Source: Trichinella spiralis
Lineage: Eukaryota; Nematoda; Enoplea; Trichinellida; Trichinellidae
DNA: 64,000 nt
Direction of reading: 5' to 3'
Assembly (NCBI GenBank): GCA_000181795.3
Contig: CM012955.1
Span: 2,806,112 to 2,870,111, forward strand
In this document: positions 43,721 through 57,500 of the stretch, one piece after another
Position numbering within the stretch: position 1 is the first letter of the stretch
Layout: the number at the start of each line of letters is the position of its first letter
Notes under the pieces: generated by a model
Databases searched by the model: none
What the model saw: the letters and a program-made list of their open reading frames with translations, nothing else
What the model was told of the DNA's origin: nothing
Position numbers and translations under genes: made by a program

Positions 43721-44755
43721 GAAAAAGTTGGAGGAGAGATGATGCAAAGTTTTAAAACTGCCTTCTCGCTTCACGAGGTCTTAGGCTTGGTGAAAATTGA
43801 AAAAGCAAACTAGCTAGCTTGGTGTGTTGAATTTGCAGCTGCTTCACCAATGAGCTAGTTAGCCAGCTAGCTGACTATTCTTTCTCTCCTCGCAAATAAA
43901 TTCATCTGAAAAAATCTAAGCTTTCTATTATTGACAGTTCAATTTTGTTCTGTTTTTTTAAGTTTCACGGTTAAAAATTATCATTGAAAAATGCATTGAC
44001 GTATATAATTGAAAAATGTTCAATAGTGAAAAAAATGCGCTGTCACCTACATCAAAGTGTTGGTAGATTTTTTGTATATTTCTTGTGGTGAATGCGAGGA
44101 AATTTTTCTATTTTGTCTTGAATATCTCGTTCGAATATCTATTTCAGTGACAACTAGCGTTTGAAAGGAAATGCAATCACAAAAATTCGCCACCAGAATA
44201 CTTGTTCAACACTGATACTTTTCAAAGCAAAAATGCAACTATTTCAATCGCTTGCGACACTGAGCATTTGATGTCAGTTTTATTTGAAAAGTTGCAATAT
44301 AAAATTATCAAAAGTTTTAAAATTTTGCAATACTTATTTTTCTTACTCATTAATTGGACTACAAGTTATAGGGTAACAAGTGTTTTAAAACGTATACCCA
44401 TTTGAGTATGGTTCAGAAAAGAATTTGACATTGTTAATTATCAAATAGAGACAACAACAATTTTGTAATAGTATTAGCAGCCGGCTGCTGTGGTATTTTC
44501 TATTGAACGCGTAGAAACAAAAATTGCAATCCATTGTAGCTTCAATTTAAGCATGAAGTGCATAAGCTGAAATTTCGAAATAAAACTGTTGAACTGAAAA
44601 AGAAAACAAGAAAAAAATAGCTGCTAGTAAGCATGTTTATCAAAAGTTTTAAACTACACGCATGCATAGATAGATGAAACAGCAACTTGATATGAGTGAG
44701 GATTAAGCTTGATTTGCGCGTTGAATAAATAGATAATTGAAAAATTTTTCAACAA

Positions 44756-44757
<2 letters not shown>

Positions 44758-44808
<51 letters not shown>
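44758..44808. repeat. (TA)n microsatellite
   Basis: About 25 TA dinucleotides. Self-complementary and likely length-variable. Confidence 0.95.
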
Positions 44809-44812
<4 letters not shown>

Positions 44813-44989
44813 TATGTGGATTCAGCTTTGGCGAGGTCAATGCCAAGGCATTAGTAGTGATGAGAAGCAAAAAGAAAAAATAAAAATAGCAACAACAACA
44901 ATAATAATAATAATAATTTCAGTTTTAATTAAGCTTAAGTGAAAGCTGCTTTGGTGGACTGTTTTGTTTACCGTGTAGGTAGGTGGTGG

Positions 44990-45565
44990 TGATGTGTTTG
45001 AAAGCGTTGTTGAAGCTTCTATTTTACCAGCTAGTTCCTCAGAGACGGGCGCCAGCTGTCGGCGGCGATCGACGACGACAACGACAACGAGCGGAAGGAA
45101 ATTCGATAGGCGGCCGTGCTTTGCGTACGCCAGCCAGTTCCACTCTGCTCGGCTAGTGCTGCAAATGCTACTACTGGGGGCGATATTTTTCCACAACCAC
45201 TCTCCAACGTGTTGCCCTCCCCCCTCCCCCCTCTCGTCCGGCCGGCGCGTTGCAGCAGTTGGCCCGTCAGAGGCGAATTCACCTGCTAACAATGCATGCA
45301 AATTTTCCTCACTCTTATCAGTGAAAGGTTCGCCATGATTGATGCACCTCACGCGCACGGCCCTCGTGAAGAACTGTTGTCAATATGGCCTGCAGAAGAG
45401 CCGTTGGCCGTCTCTTTGCATCCTCGCTGTCACAAAAATCACTTCAAATCTGCATGGTACAATGGAACGTTGTTGGTCACCGTTGGTCGCTTGCTCAACA
45501 ATTTTTTACTTCATCTCGGATTCGGCAGTGCCAGTGCAACGTTGGACTACTGGACCAAAGGTATT
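44990..45565 (+). other. GC-rich island with splice donor: second candidate first exon or promoter
   Basis: GC-rich, CG-containing stretch with ACGACAACGA and C-rich runs (CCCCCCTCCCCCC near 45217-45230). Open on both strands, as expected of GC-rich non-coding DNA. Ends with a donor-like CAAAG|GTATTT near 45560. The plus frame from ATG 45338 (MIDAPHAHGPREELL) has no recognised domain. Resembles the islands before the CPEB and channel beta genes, so an alternative promoter or 5' exon is the favoured reading. Confidence 0.35.
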
Positions 45566-48500
45566 TATATGATCAAATTGAACAACAGCTCATTTGTTCT
45601 CTTCTCCATCATCATTCGAATGTGTTGAATCGAAATTTTCTCCATCCACGCTAGAAATCCATCCATAGTCGAACGTTTCCATTTTCCACACCTATAGAGT
45701 TGTATAGTTGGTGTATATACATGAAATCAATCGTGCAGATTGGTGTGCTGGTTGGCGGGGCGGTGAGGGTTGACTTTGAATCCATCCCACACCTTTGTCA
45801 ATTGAAGAGGCGAAAAGTATGTGTGAACACACGCAATTTGTTGCTTGTTGTGACTTTTTTTTTGAATTATTATTTTGCTTTCTCAACGGTTTCGCGCTGC
45901 TGTTAGCGGGTATTTATTTGTCAAGGTTTATTCCACGTGTAGCTTTGCTCTTTTCCTCTTTCGGTTCACCAACATCAACAAGAACACTAGTGGAAAATAT
46001 TTGCATAGAAAGTGTTGAAATAGCAACGATAAGGCCGCAAGTAGCATTTATGTGTAGCGTATTATTATTATTATTGATAAAGATTTCATTTTTCCGCAAT
46101 AGTGGTGATCTCTTTAAAGTGTCGTCGTCAACATTCAGTGTGAAACTTATGTGAAAGTAATGATAATGAAAATAAAAGGTGTGCCACCACGGTATCATAA
46201 AATGTCATAAAATAATTCCACCCACAAAAATAGTAGTTGTTGTGCTAATACTGTTTTATTCTTTTTCTATTTTTCTTTTCTCTTTCGCAAATGCTTCTCA
46301 CAAGCGTACAAACTTCTGCAGCACTGGGTGCATGATGATTATTTTCAGACTGACTCCATTGATGGACAGTTTCATTTTACCCGGATTTTACCTGGACACT
46401 TCAGCTATTTGTGGTGCCAGTGTTGTTATTTATTATTAATAACTTTTGAATTATTATTATTATTACTGAAAAAGTTTCAGAAGATGCGATCAATTGATTA
46501 TTTGCTGAAAAATGACATGTCAGATGCAGGTGTTTGGAAAAGTGTAATTTTGGTAAACTTTTCATTCACGAGGTGTTCAAAGTTGTTTTGTTCTTTCTCT
46601 CATATTTCTTCTCTTTTATGCTTGTATAATTTATGATCTGGATCAGTGATGCATTTTTTTAAAGTAGAGTAGAGAATTTGACAATATTTCAAACTTCACC
46701 TTCAATTTGGAACACTGAAATTATTTTGTGTTTTGTGAATGTTTGATTTTTGAAAATATGGTTTGAATTATTTAAATTTTGTAATACAATATTCAGTTTT
46801 ATTTTTCACTCAATTGCAGCGCACGATGATCATCGACCATTTCTTGTGTATGAGGAGGCGATGATTCATGAAGTACTTGCGTATTTTTATGTCTGGGATG
46901 TGAATTGTCTCTTGCTTGAGTTGCGTTTGACGTAGGCACACGCAAACACATACGGTCGCTTTCCTAAGCGATGGTTCCCTGTCGTGCTATTTTTCTTCAC
47001 AGTGGAAGTGAATGTTAAAAGCGAGAGTGAAAAAAAAAGCAACACGCGCTGATGCGAACAACAAAATGTGCAACGGAAGAGTAAATTTCTGTTTCTATCA
47101 GAAACCATGAAATTCTTTTTATTTTTTCTTCTTTCCCCTCTCTCGCTCTCTCTGTGTTTTTTGTCTTTTTTTTCATTTTCAAGCAAAACTTTGTTGTTGC
47201 ATATGCTTTTAGAAAAATGACAATGACAATGAAAATCTTGAAAGCACAAGTTTTCTGGTTTGGGCTTTATTTGATTAGCTTGTTGCACAGTGGGCGATTG
47301 GACCATTGTTCTGTTGCATCACTGAGAGAGGGGAATGTTTGTTGAAAATGAAAATTTCTGCTTTATGGTATTTTTCCAAATTGGCGAAATCAATTTCAGT
47401 ACATAAAAACAAAATGCTTGTTGGGTTTCTTTTGGTTTTTGAACTATATATTTTATAAGCATGTATACATTTAATTGACTGATGTTTTTCCATCTTTTTA
47501 ATGTTCCATGATGATGATTGAAGTAGTTCAAAATGTGGATATATCTATTGGTCAGTCACCAACTATTTCGGATAATTGTTGATCACTTTCGTTCTTGCTC
47601 TGTGCAGATAATTTAAGCAAAAATTTTGCTTCTTTTTCACAGCTCTGATGTGTTCCTAGACAACAACAATAAGCAACTAGCTTTATTCACACAATCAATA
47701 TGTGTGTGTGTGTGTGTTGTTCTTGTTACCATTTTTAATTATCCAACTCCGGATTTGTATTCTATCTAACAAGCATAATCTCCAGATATTTCTTTTGGGT
47801 ATTTTGTATTTCAATGAACAAAAATTAAGCTACAATATAGAGATTTCTCTGTTCAAAAAAAAGGCATCAACTTTTCAGTCTTTAACTACAATAAACCACC
47901 ACACGCCTCGTGCTTTGTGCTGTTCTACTGAATATTGCTTTCATAGCACATTCAAATTGAAAATTTCTCTTTTAAAATTTTATCAATTAATTTTATAAAA
48001 TCCATCCTGATTTTTGTGACATATTGTTGGTGAAATTGATTTGACAATTCAATTATAAACTTTCAAACAGTTGTTTGAATTGCTTGTGTTGAACTTTAGC
48101 AAATATATATATATATATATATGTATATATAATTTTCCATTTGATGGAATTAAATGAACAATGTATTTAAAAAATGTCTTTTTTAACACTGAACTTAATT
48201 ATTGTAAATTTCAAAAAGAAAAATACTACAATTGTGGAAAATAGCAACTCAACTAATGTTGTTCGCTGAAAATTTGGCTATGGATTATAATAATAGAAGC
48301 AATCGTTTAGCCGATATTGGTGACGATCAGAGGTGCTTATTAATAGATGTTGAAAACAATAGGCATTTTCAGTTCAAGCAGTGCCTTTTCAAGAAAGGAA
48401 ATGTAAATAATTTAGCTATTGTGCCGTGTGTATTGTTCCTCGTGTATGCGCGGAAAAAGTCGATTGATTTATTATATTTGCTCTTCTGAAAACGGTGTTT

Positions 48501-50060
48501 TCTCTGCTTGCTTAACTTTTTCCATACGGAAGCTCATTTTTCCCATTGCACTTTTAAGATTGATGCAATTTCAATATTGTGTTTACATGCACTGTTTTGC
48601 AACTATATTTGACAAAGTATCATGTGAAAATTGCTCGAAATAAAATTCACCTCCAATCATTAGCAAGACAATTTAAGCTAACAACACATCAGGTTGAATT
48701 TCGATTGGTTGAGAAGAATGGTTCATCTTTTTCTTGATAGTAATATTATTTTGTCCTCTTTTGGATTAAGATCTTCAACGATTTTGGATAAAGAGATCCA
48801 TCTTTACTTCGCATGTTTTGCGTTCATTTTCCATTTCTCACATCATTTCCACTCCACTTATTGTGCTTGTTATTTATTGATTGCTTCATTTTAAGCCCTC
48901 TCGACCCATCTTTAAAGACGGCTAGCATGCTAACAATGATACTCTTGAATTTGCAACGTTACAAATTCTATTCCATCTGAAGAAGTGTAGACAACAAGAT
49001 TTCATATTTTGTTTCAATTTCTTGTTATAAAAATACATTATACTAGTGAAAAAGTTTATTTTTTGAAAAAAAAATTAAAAATAGAAAGCATGTGCAACAT
49101 TATGAAAGGGCAAAATGATGAACAGTTTTCTTTAATCGGTGATTGAAGCTAAGTAACAATTCAACTTTTGAAAGGTCTAAATAGGGAATGCTGATGCTTT
49201 TGTTCATCATCATCATCATCATCCTAATCAGTTGATTGGGTAGGAAATGGTTTGAAGCCGAATCGATTTTTATTGTTCATTTTGCACTTTGTGGAAACGT
49301 CCACGATTATTGTTCTCTTTTCATTGAAAAGTAAATCGCTTTAATTCTTCGAGTTGTTTTAATTATGAAAAATTTGTTCTATCCATGAAAGCTCTATCGG
49401 GATGTGCAACTATCAGGACTGAATAGATTCGACTTACTTAATTAATAATGGACTTTCTCGAAGTTCTAGGTTTAAAACTTTCGTTTTCCGTTCTTCATGA
49501 GTAATTGTCATTCAGAGAAGTTTAATGCAACATTATGATTGTGCTGCCGTCGCTACTGCTGTGCTGGTGGTGGTATTGATTCTTTTTTCATTTTTTGAAA
49601 CAAATACAACAAAATTGAAATTAGCTGAAATTCTTCTTTGCTGACAGAATCAAAAAATTTTCACATAAAAATCCAATAAATAAATGTTGTTTCATTTTCT
49701 TTTTTTTTAATTTTTATAAAAGTTTGAGTTGGAAAGCATATTTTCCAAAATAAAAAAAATTAAATCCAATTCATAATCATCTGATGAGTAGAGGAAAGTT
49801 TCGATTCGATATTATCGTGTTGCATTATTGGCACAGTAACAGTTTCTGTAACTTTTCTCATTTATTATAAAGAAAATATTGACTTGCTAAAAGGAGGGAT
49901 GTGTTGATGCTAAATTTTCCAAAGACAAAGGTGAACGTTTTCTTTATCTCTTAACAAGCAACAGCCGGGAACACAGTGGCAGTAGATGAAAATCGAATGC
50001 GCACACAAACACACCTATAGATTCGCATATATATATATATAATGTGCAGCTAGCTAGCTG

Positions 50061-50122
50061 ACTTGCTGCTTCTGCTGCTGCTGTTGCTGTTGCAACTGCT
50101 GCTACTGCTGCAACTGCTGCTG
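50061..50122. repeat. Imperfect CTG triplet array
   Basis: About 20 triplets, mostly CTG with CTA and TTG/CAA interruptions. Encodes Ala/Val on the minus strand but no gene context supports translation. Confidence 0.8.
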
Positions 50123-50433
50123 TCATTTTAGCCAATAGATAGGGACTGCTGTGCATGCGCTGCAGTTCTGTCAATCACTTGAATAATTGAGTTGGCGATG
50201 CAATTTTCTTTCTTATTTCTTTTCGTTATTTGTTTCAAATTGTCATTGCACCTTGAATACAACAAGCTCTCATCATTTGTTCATTGTGGATTACACACCA
50301 CCAGTCATCTTTCTCCAATTTTCTTCCCCTTTGTCAATACTGGCAATAATCACGATCTCAAAAGTTTTCAGAAAAAAATTTTTTTTCTGTTCATTTACCT
50401 GCTATTTTCATCATTTACATGGCTTTTGCTGAT

Positions 50434-50494
50434 TGAATTCAATTCAACTCAATTCAATTCATTTCATTTCAATTCACTTCAGTTCAATTCAATT
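50434..50494. repeat. TTCAA pentanucleotide array
   Basis: About twelve degenerate ATTCA/TTCAA units. Confidence 0.85.
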
Positions 50495-51566
50495 TATTAT
50501 TCAAATTACATTGAATCGCAGGAATATTATTAAAAAACAACTTTTGTTTTCTATTCAGTCTTTGCTTAATACATTTCTGCATGATTTTACACGTAAAATT
50601 AATTGATTAATTCTTCTTTTCTGTTGTTCAAATATGAAAACATCTCATCCTGGCTAAACTTATCTCCTGTATGGTTATGTTAATTTTGATTATTTCCAAT
50701 TTTTGCCTCAATTTACTCATGCTTGTTATTACGTCAAGAAAGTTTTAATAATCACACAAATTCACATTCATTTCCATTTTTCTTCGTCAATCTAATTATA
50801 AATCAAATTCAATATTCCAACAAACGTCAGAAAGGTGTGTTCTCAACCGCACATAAATAAGCTGTGCTCTTCTTTTTCATTAGATATTTCAACGAATATT
50901 TATTTATGAAAAGAATATTACAAAAGGCAACCGCACATTTGGTCAGTTATTTCAGAACAAAAGTTGAAAGTTTGTTTAATTCAAAGTGGAAAGATTTAGA
51001 GAGTGATTATTGGACACCGCTTTAGATTTCGATGTAGAGCACTGCCTCATATTATGAGCTAAATTATGGATAACCGACTTTGCATATTTATCTCAGTACA
51101 CTATTGAACGCCCCAGAGTCCATCACGCCGTTGGCAAATTGCTACCAGAAAGAATAAGGAAGGATTCGAATTGTAATTATTGTCTATGTGTTTCAAAGGT
51201 GTCAATGCAGCAACGATAGGTTTGCCTAAAAATAATTAATGTGACACGCAGAACAATGAGTACATTGATATTCTCCTGGATGCAGGTTGATGCAGAAATG
51301 ATCTACTGCAAGTCACACATTTGCTTTGTTCAATTTATTGTCCAATTTTAATATATATATATATTACCAAATCTTGCCTGCGCAAGTCAGGCAAAAATCA
51401 AGATGAAACTACTTTGTGATTTTGGTTTTTCAAGCCGCTGCCGTTGTTCCGTGGTTCTCGGCTTGGCAAAAAGCTAGTGTTGTGTTTGTGTGTGTGAGAG
51501 AGAGAGTATGTATGTGTAGGTAGAGTTGCTTTGCTTTGTCAGGCAGGATTGAAAGCCAACTGCCCA

Positions 51567-54500
51567 ATGCTTCACGTTTGTCTGCTGCGATGGTGTTCTT
51601 GCAAGCGGCTTTTTGGCGAAGAGGTAAAAGGCGCATTGATCATTGCTAGCACTGACAAAGCTTTCACATTTGTTTCGGCAGCCATTTTTGCCCGATTAAT
51701 GATCTGCAAGCAGCCAAGCATGCCTTTGTTGGACTTTTTTAAGAGCAATGTCAAAAATTTGCAGCTTGTCAGTCAAGGTAAGCTTCTTCATTGATTAGCC
51801 CTTTTGTTTCTTGTTTGTTTGTTTCTTTTTTAATAATAAATGTTTATGTGGGAGAAAAATGACAAATGAACAACAACACCAAGTCAGAAAAAGAAGCATT
51901 CGTTGCGTTCTTTTGAAACTTTTTTGATGCTAATCATAAATTCCTTTTCCTCTGACAGTTCATATAATTTCTTTGGACTATTTTTGAACATCTCCTGAAA
52001 CTACTTTGTATGGTTGTGTTATTTACAAGCGAATTTTGTTCCACTGTTCTGTTGCATTTGCTGATGACATCTGTTATTCATCATAGACAAAAACTGAGGT
52101 CCATTTATTCTTCAATTAATTCAACGGTGGATTAATGCGCAAAGAATTATTGATAACGGATTGAAGTCATAGCACTGATCTGTATATGTAGAGCTCTCTG
52201 TCAGCGTGCTTATCACTAGCGATACCTTTTTTTCTTCCACAAAAAGGCTTTGTACTTTTTAAATTCTATATTTTCAATATATTTCTTCTTTTATTGAGGT
52301 AAATTTGCAAAGACTTTGTCTTTAACAAAGATAAGAACGATGAAAATTAATTTGCGACAGTTGGGCATTAAATTGAAAAGGAAAACGATATTTTGCTGTA
52401 CAGTAATTTGATTTCATTGTTGTTAGAGCTATTTCATTACATGATATGATAAATATGGAATGAAAATTCAACTGCATCTTTGTTGCATTAGATAAAAAGT
52501 TGAACAACTCTGTTTTCAAGCAACAGTTTTCACAGCAAGCTTCAAGCCATTTCAATCGAATTTTACGTAAAATCAAGAAAGATCCCTACTGTTTTTGTGG
52601 TTGAATAAATATAGAAAAATAATTTTCAGTTCAAGAAAAACATATTCACATGTAAAATATTTCACCTGTTCATCTTTTTTCTCTGTTGCACTTTAAATTT
52701 TCTATGCTTAAACATAAAAAAGCATTGCCATCTGTCAGTGGGATGTAAAACCTGAATCATTCACTTGTGGCTGGCTACACGCGTACCGTAAAGTAACTTG
52801 TGTTGTATATTGTTTTTTGCCGGCACGTTTATTGCCCTTGACTTCAAGATATATTTATGTTCCTGTATTATTTTTTCACAAGCTCTTTAATTTTATTGAA
52901 ATCTATCTCTCTTTCAGTTTTTAACTGAATCAAATTGCTTGAGATGCCGATAAAGTTGTTCGTATTTTTTCCTTTTTCAGTTTTTATGTATTTGACATAT
53001 CCTTTCTTCATTCAGTGAATATTTCATAGTTAATGTTCAAATTTTTTAATTGGAACAACATGAATTTAATAACGCAATCCATTAGCAAAAAGGCAAATCA
53101 ACTGTTTTGCTGATTTTCAAAATTTCACACGACTGTGCGTAATATTATATCTTGATTAGCGTATTTCTTCGTATAGTGATAAGTAGGTTCAATAATTTTC
53201 AACTCTTGATCGGCTTCACTCTAAACTCGCCTATTGCTTGTTTCTGTGAATGTCTTGTATAAACCGTTGCCTGTTTAATGCACTTATCTTAACGTTATAC
53301 AGTGATTAACTGTTACTGAATAATATATACATTGCAGTTGGAAAATTTTGCAACTATATGAATACATTTATGTGAAGCATACGTTTGTTGGTTTTTTTTA
53401 AATATTAATTTCATCTAAATGCAGATTTGTTTCAAAACCAAACAGGAAATGTGCTCTGTCAAATAAAGAGCAAATCATAATTCTGTAATCATGCACGGAA
53501 ATCTAATCTTCGAAATGAGTTACTAAATTGCACTTTCTGATATATATATATATATATTTGTTTGTTGAACATTTGTTTTACTGCTGCACTGTTTGTAAAA
53601 CTGAAAAGACCATGTGGCAAATCATTGAAAATTAATCGATGGATTCTAATGGAGTAGAATAATCAGTAGTCATTTTTATTATTGAACACTTTTGATATTA
53701 CTGTTTCATTCGACTTTTAGTGCAAGAAGAGAAGGCTATGGGCGCTGTCCCCCAATGTCCAATTGAGACGTCCAAATTCCTAGCATTTGTGCAAGAACGC
53801 AAAAGAAAACGACTTCTTTTTAAAGGGGAACTGATGGTAAATACACTTCTTTGTTTTTCTTTCATCTTGGAAACAAACTTAGGTATCACAAACCTGTGTT
53901 ATATCCAGTAATTTATACTTAAAACAGTAATTTATTCAAACTGCTTCATTGCATTATAACAACAGCAGTTAGAATTTTTGGAAGTTTTTTGCTCACTTTT
54001 GCAGCATTTTTGCATTTTGCCTTATAATTTGCTTTCTGTTAAAGTGTGAATTTTTGTACGTTTTATGCAGTGCGTGCTTAGCATGTAAAAAATACATCCA
54101 TTTGATACTTGGATTTCTAGGCAATTTATTTCAGTATTTTAGAAATTTATAGTTTATTAATTTTACAACGTTTAAGTAAATACAAGAATATTCAATACGA
54201 ATAAGCAGACGTGTGTTGAAGGTTCTTTCAACTATTGAAACTTGTAGTGATTGTGCACACATCCGTTATTTTAGATGCTGAAACAGATAGTGGAAAATCA
54301 CAAGTCAGAGTATGGTTATTTAAACTTGAAGAAGAACAATTATCCTGATGTCCTGCCTTTTGATTACAATCGGGTAATTTTGAAACCAATTCCAAATGAA
54401 CCAAATTCGCATTATATAAATGCCAGTTATGTTGACGTGAGTTCGTTGCGCATATATTTTTTTCCGAATACAAATTTATATCTGTGAACGTTTTAGAGCT

Positions 54501-57500
54501 TTTTCCAACCCAAAGCCTTCATAATTACGCAGGCGATGAAAACGAAACCAGCCTGTGTTGATTTTTGGAGAATGGTCTGGGAAACGAACGCAGAAATTGT
54601 GGTGATGCTGACCAAAGTTTTCGACTTCATGAAAGTCAGTTCGGCTGTCGTCAGTTGAACGTCAGAGGTAATTATAATTTGAAATGTTTATTTAGGTTAT
54701 GTGCTTGCAATACTGGCCTTTGACAAAATTTGATTATGGCGATATTACTGTTGAAACTGTTGAGGCGAAAACTTATGCCTACTTTACCCTCCGATGCTTC
54801 AGAGTTAGTCGGGTAATTTTAAAATTTCAAACCTTCATTTATCATATGACAACTTGCTTAATCAGTCCAAGCATAGCGAACAATGTTGTTGCATTAGTAT
54901 GAAAAAGAAAAAGCAATCATTTCAGGTTGAGAATGGTTCTACAATAATTAGACAGGTTCGTCATTTTCATTTTACTGAATGGGAGGTGAACAGTTTGCCT
55001 TACATAAGCGCATTATTGGATTTTCGGCGCCGTGTGCACAATGCCGTCAAACGCTGCCCAAATAATGTGCCCATGATTGTTCACTGCAGCAACGGAGGTG
55101 GCCGCAGTGGCGTTTTTTTAGCCATTTATGCCAACCTTGATCTTGCCGAAGCGGAAAATGTGATTGATGTGTATGGATATTGTCAGACTCTTCTAAATGC
55201 CAGGCAGAGTGCACTTGAAAATTTGGTACTACTGATTTGTATATTTAATTATTTGATTTGTTAATTTGCCACTTTAATTGACAGGATCAGTACGTTTTTA
55301 TATATGAAACTTTGGCGGAAGCCGTCCAATGCAATATAAATCCTTTAACATTAGAAGAACTTCGGCATCGTACGACAATGTACACTACAAAACAAAGTCG
55401 TCAAGCCTTGGAAGCGATATATAGCCAAGAGTATAAAGTATTTGTCTTATTTATTTTTGTTGCAGCTGTTAGCGATTATTATTAATTAGCATGGCAACTC
55501 ATACAGTTGGATACGATTTTACCAAACTGATCTGGTCTAATTATTATAATTGTAATAATAATAAAGTATTTGTAATCTTAATGCTATAAGAATAGCAGTA
55601 CGTATTCAAAGTTTATTGCGTGTCTGTTCAATGTTAATGTGTCATATTATTTTTTTCAATTGATTTTACTGATCGAATGTGATGTAAAGCGTGTACAGAA
55701 AATGTTTTTTAATGTTTTTTTTAATTTATTAATTTATGAAAGAAAATTGTTACTTTAGTTCTCACAGTTTTTGTAAATTTACAGTTCCTTACTCAACTTA
55801 CCCCTGCCTTACGTATTGGCGACTGTGCCGGTGGTCATCGGTTGGAAAATCGTGGGAAAAACCGCGACGTAATGGTTGTGCCGCGTACGATCTGTTCAAT
55901 GTTTAATTTAATTCATTTCTTGTAAAATATACATTTTTTTGCAGCAGACAATTCACGTCCCTACCTCAATACCCTCCACGGGGAAAGTAAAGACTATACG
56001 TATATAAATGCCGTGTATGTTGACGTAAGTTTTCTTTTTCGTAATGTTATATTGTAGAGTGAATAATTGTGTAGAGTATTTTAGATTTTGATCTATATTT
56101 AAAATTGATAGAAATTCAAATGAAAATTCGTTTGCTTAGAAATAAAGTATGGAAACGTTTAAAAGTTATACATTACGATTATTTTGCGGTGCAGTCTTTT
56201 TGCGTATTTGTTCAAAGTATCTAAAATTACAATAAATCATTTTTTATGAGTAGTGAAAATTGAAATAATGCGAATAATGATAAATTGGTTTACCAGCTTT
56301 TGTTACGCTGTAAATTATTATCATGTAACATTCCTTTGATTGTGTATGTCATTTTATTACTTTGTAATCGCTTGCTTTTTATTCAAATGGTCTACTAGTC
56401 TTAAGTTTACGTATTTGCATATTTTTCACCAATACTATTTTTCTTACAATAATATACTCTGAGCTATAAATTGAACTTCTGTTCAACAAACTTTATTATT
56501 TATATTATGAAGGAATATTTTATGCTTTTTTTAGGAATTAACTTTCACAGTGCTTTTTTTTAATTTATCAAGTAAAACTGAATATTTTACTAGGTATCAC
56601 TTTCAGAACAATCAGGGGCATTGTAGCCAATTGTGATGGAAATTTAATGACAGTTTTACGGTACAATATACAAATTAATTTCATTGATAATTTTTCATTA
56701 ATATTAACAGATTCGTTTAGTGGAAAAGGTTATATTACATTCATTATATTATATTATATTATATTATATTATATTATATTATATTATATTATATTATACT
56801 ATATATATTATTAATATTAAGAGAGATGATGATGATGCAGTTTTTCAATTTTGTGTGCTTAGCAGAATTCCCACTCTTAAATTTGTTGATTATTATTTTG
56901 ATGTCGATGATGGAACAAACATTTGCAATTTCAGAGAAAATGCAGTATAATAATTAGGATTATTCAGTTAATTTGAAGCAGTTTTTAGTTAGGAAGGAGA
57001 GGCTTATTTAAAATTTTCTTTTAGGGGTTTAGAAGAAAAAATGAATGGATTGTTACAGAGTGGCCAAAACATCACACCATTGACAGTTTCTGGGCTTTGG
57101 TGTTTGATCACAGTTGTCATACAGTTGTAAATTTATCAAATGATGAAAACTCAAAAGTGAAAATGAACTGTTCATCACTTTTTTAAATGGAATTGTTGTA
57201 TAATGCCTTTTTTTGGTTTTAAAGGCTTATCCTCGTTTTATACATTCACGTGGGCGTCAATCGTATGGTCCTTTTATTGTTGACGTACTCAGTTCTCAGC
57301 AATATCCATATGCTACGTCACATATTGTAAAAGTTGTGAAAAAAGTATGCATTTTCTTTTTTAACTGTCATTCTTTATTCATCTTTTTCATATCATATTG
57401 CTGTTGTTTTGTGACATGAGCTCTGTATTTGCTATTCTATGTTTCTGTTGTCAACAGAAGTGGAGCTTGTTTACTTTTATGTGTAAATTGCTTTGCTTTG

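Larger units (their letters stand above)
37705..44980. other. Gene-poor AT-rich region
   Basis: No recognisable protein gene, RNA gene or transposase. It holds microsatellites (GAT run about 39345-39372, CA run about 39686-39708, CT run about 41569-41607), a palindrome-rich AAT/ATT stretch at 38698-38730 and a purine-rich G block at 43652-43720. The longest open frame, 43319-43813 on the plus strand, matches no known family and runs through the G block. Could be a long intron or regulatory DNA. Confidence 0.4.
45566..51420. other. Gene-poor AT-rich region between islands
   Basis: No recognisable gene. Contains a TG run at 47699-47717, a CTG/CTA triplet array at 50061-50122 and a TTCAA-type pentamer array at 50434-50494. 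Several plus-strand open frames (e.g. 45795-46154, 46328-46636) are AT-driven and match no known domain. May be intronic to the phosphatase gene if it starts at one of the upstream islands. Confidence 0.4.

Noticed and set aside
43319..43813. 164-residue plus-strand open frame, longest in the gene desert
   Set aside because: Runs through a purine-rich G block that yields Arg/Glu/Gly repeats; no family match and no convincing flanking splice sites.
44837..45358. 173-residue minus-strand open frame
   Set aside because: Open on both strands in a GC-rich, repeat-containing island; poly-Val from ACG/ACA repeats indicates a composition artefact.
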